Of a stretch of 6,883 nucleotides of DNA, positions 5,657 through 6,883 are shown one piece after another. The stretch is from positions 1 through 6,883 of the forward strand of contig JAADEE010000286.1 in the NCBI GenBank assembly GCA_013153575.1, written 5' to 3'. The DNA comes from Chlorobiota bacterium (GTDB lineage Bacteria; Bacteroidota; Bacteroidia; Bacteroidales; JAADGE01). Made by a program: the position numbers and the translations under genes. Below the pieces are notes generated by a model that ran no database searches, was not told where the DNA came from, and saw only the letters and a program-made list of their open reading frames with translations. The stretch's first letter is position 1. Each line of letters starts with the position of its first letter.

Positions 5657-6883
5657 ATGTATCCAACTATTAGTGAATTTTTAAAAGCAGTTTTTGGTGT
5701 TGACATACCGTTACCTATACAGTCATATGGATTTTTTGTAGCAACAGCATTTCTCGTAGGTATTTGGGTAATGGTTAAAGAAATGAAAAGAAAAGAAAAA
5801 CAAGGTCTTTTACAGTCAACAGAAAAACGAATATTTATTGGAGAACCTGCAAAACCGCAAGAAATAATAATTTCAGCAATTGTTGGTTTTTTTATTGGAT
5901 ATAAATTATTAGCAGCAGTATTACAATATTCATTATTTGTAGCAAACCCGGGTGATTTTATTCTTTCGTCTAACGGAAGTATTATTGGTGGAATTTTAGG
6001 AGCATTAATTTCAGGTTTTTTAACTTGGAAAGACAAAGAAAAAACAAAACTTGATAAACCAAAATGGATTACAAAAACAATTCAGCCACATGAACATGCA
6101 GGACAAATACTTTTTGTAGCAGGTATTACCGGTTTACTCGGTGCAAAAATTTTTCATAACCTTGAAAATTGGGACGATTTAATGGCAGATCCCATGCGAG
6201 CATTATTGTCTTTTAGTGGATTATCATTTCTAGGAGGTTTAATTTTAGGAGGAATTTCAGTTTATATTTATGTTAAGAGGAATAAAATAAGTGTTGTACA
6301 CTTTTTAGATGTAGTTGCAATTGTTTTACCATTAGGTTATGCAATAGGAAGAATTGGTTGTCAAGTTTCAGGCGATGGTTGTTGGGGTGTTTTTAACGAA
6401 GCATTTGCCGATGAAGGAACAATTCCTGCAGTTGCATACCAGATGGGACATGTTGCATCATTTCAACCACCGGAATGGTTAAGTTTCTTACCCGATTGGC
6501 TTTTTGCATACACATACCCTCATAATATAGGAAATGAAGGAGTTTTAATACCAAATTGTACTTGGGCACATTGTCATGTACTTCCTGCACCTGTATTTCC
6601 TACACCTATATATGAAACAACAATGATGCTTATTCTCTTTGGAGTTCTTTCATTTTTAAAGAAAAAAATAAGAATTCCGGGAATGCTATTTGCAATTTAT
6701 TTCACATTTGCAGGATTAGAACGATTTTTAATTGAAAAAATACGTGTAAATAATTTATATAAAATTGGTAATTTTGAAATAACGCAAGCCGAAATAATCT
6801 CATCATTAATGATGATAACAGGAACTATTGCAATTTTTATCTTATATAAAAATAAAGATAAGATGATTGCTAAGTATGGTGAT
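5657..6883 (+). CDS. lgt: prolipoprotein diacylglyceryl transferase-like membrane protein (3' end outside window)
   Basis: The frame is open from the ATG at 5657 to the window edge (409 codons, no stop). Lgt moves the diacylglyceryl group of phosphatidylglycerol onto the lipobox cysteine of prolipoproteins in the inner membrane. Visible Lgt features are IQSYGFFVA (21-29, Tyr24 aligning with E. coli Tyr26), FSGLSFLGGLILGG (186-199), GYAIGRIGCQVSGDGCWG (227-244, Arg232 aligning with Arg143 and Gly244 with Gly154), PTPIYE (315-320, for HPSQLYE), and GLERFLIEKIR (353-363, Arg356 and Glu360 aligning with Arg239 and Glu243). About nine membrane segments are expected, against seven in E. coli. The protein is much longer than the usual ~290 residues: residues 69-129 resemble 149-210 as a tandem copy, and a ~70-residue Trp-rich loop separates GCWG from PTPIYE. 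The E. coli His103 and Asn146 positions are Leu192 and Cys235. Reading it as a true Lgt is likely but not certain. Confidence 0.85.
   Translation, partial: MYPTISEFLKAVFGVDIPLPIQSYGFFVATAFLVGIWVMVKEMKRKEKQGLLQSTEKRIFIGEPAKPQEIIISAIVGFFIGYKLLAAVLQYSLFVANPGDFILSSNGSIIGGILGALISGFLTWKDKEKTKLDKPKWITKTIQPHEHAGQILFVAGITGLLGAKIFHNLENWDDLMADPMRALLSFSGLSFLGGLILGGISVYIYVKRNKISVVHFLDVVAIVLPLGYAIGRIGCQVSGDGCWGVFNEAFADEGTIPAVAYQMGHVASFQPPEWLSFLPDWLFAYTYPHNIGNEGVLIPNCTWAHCHVLPAPVFPTPIYETTMMLILFGVLSFLKKKIRIPGMLFAIYFTFAGLERFLIEKIRVNNLYKIGNFEITQAEIISSLMMITGTIAIFILYKNKDKMIAKYGD

Noticed and set aside
5635..6036. Leftward open frame of 133 codons opposite lgt
   Set aside because: It is fully antisense to strongly supported Lgt coding sequence. 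Its composition (many Pro, Ile, Asn and Cys, no motif) is typical of a shadow frame.
6393..6590. Leftward open frame of 65 codons opposite lgt
   Set aside because: It is antisense to the Lgt loop region, has no recognisable motif, and is short enough to arise by chance.

Overview
The window looks like chromosomal DNA from a low-GC member of the Bacteroidetes (Bacteroidota), probably Bacteroidales, Marinilabiliales or a relative. Three things support this: a very AT-rich sequence with A/T-ending codons, a gene that I recognise as the Bacteroidetes-restricted DUF4924 family, and an intergenic promoter that matches the Bacteroidetes consensus (TTG, 19 bp, TAnnTTTG). No mobile element, CRISPR array, tRNA or rRNA was seen. 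This is mostly housekeeping sequence, with some unusual points inside individual genes.

Layout. At the left edge (2-346, +) is the 3' end of an unrecognised gene. It meets a leftward two-gene unit tail to tail, with one base between the stop codons. That unit (2753 down to 348) encodes a response regulator fused to a class III adenylate cyclase, then, 18 nt downstream, a predicted lipoprotein of the NamZ/DUF1343 exo-beta-N-acetylmuramidase family. A 214-bp AT-rich divergent spacer (2754-2967) holds the promoter for the rightward unit. The rightward genes are prfB (peptide chain release factor 2, 2968-4057, read through a programmed +1 frameshift), a class I SAM methyltransferase (4065-4682), an ArsC/Spx-like thioredoxin-fold protein (4704-5045), a DUF4924 protein (5048-5596) and an lgt-like prolipoprotein diacylglyceryl transferase (5657 to beyond the right edge). 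Gaps between these genes are 7, 21, 2 and 60 nt, so the first four are probably co-transcribed, and lgt may be too.

How the genes relate. The left unit suggests a cAMP-type signalling protein co-expressed with peptidoglycan salvage or turnover; a functional link is inference from adjacency only. The right unit combines translation termination, small modification or redox enzymes and lipoprotein maturation. Lgt would lipidate lipoproteins in general, including the NamZ homologue here.

The two observations most worth follow-up are in prfB and lgt. The prfB gene has an intact autoregulatory frameshift site (AGGGGGTATCTTTGAC), so a naive gene call would start about 78 codons late at 3203. The lgt product is at least 409 residues, against about 290 in E. 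coli. It appears to carry a tandem copy of its central transmembrane segment and lacks two residues, His103 and Asn146, important in E. coli Lgt. No clearly new multi-gene system is visible.
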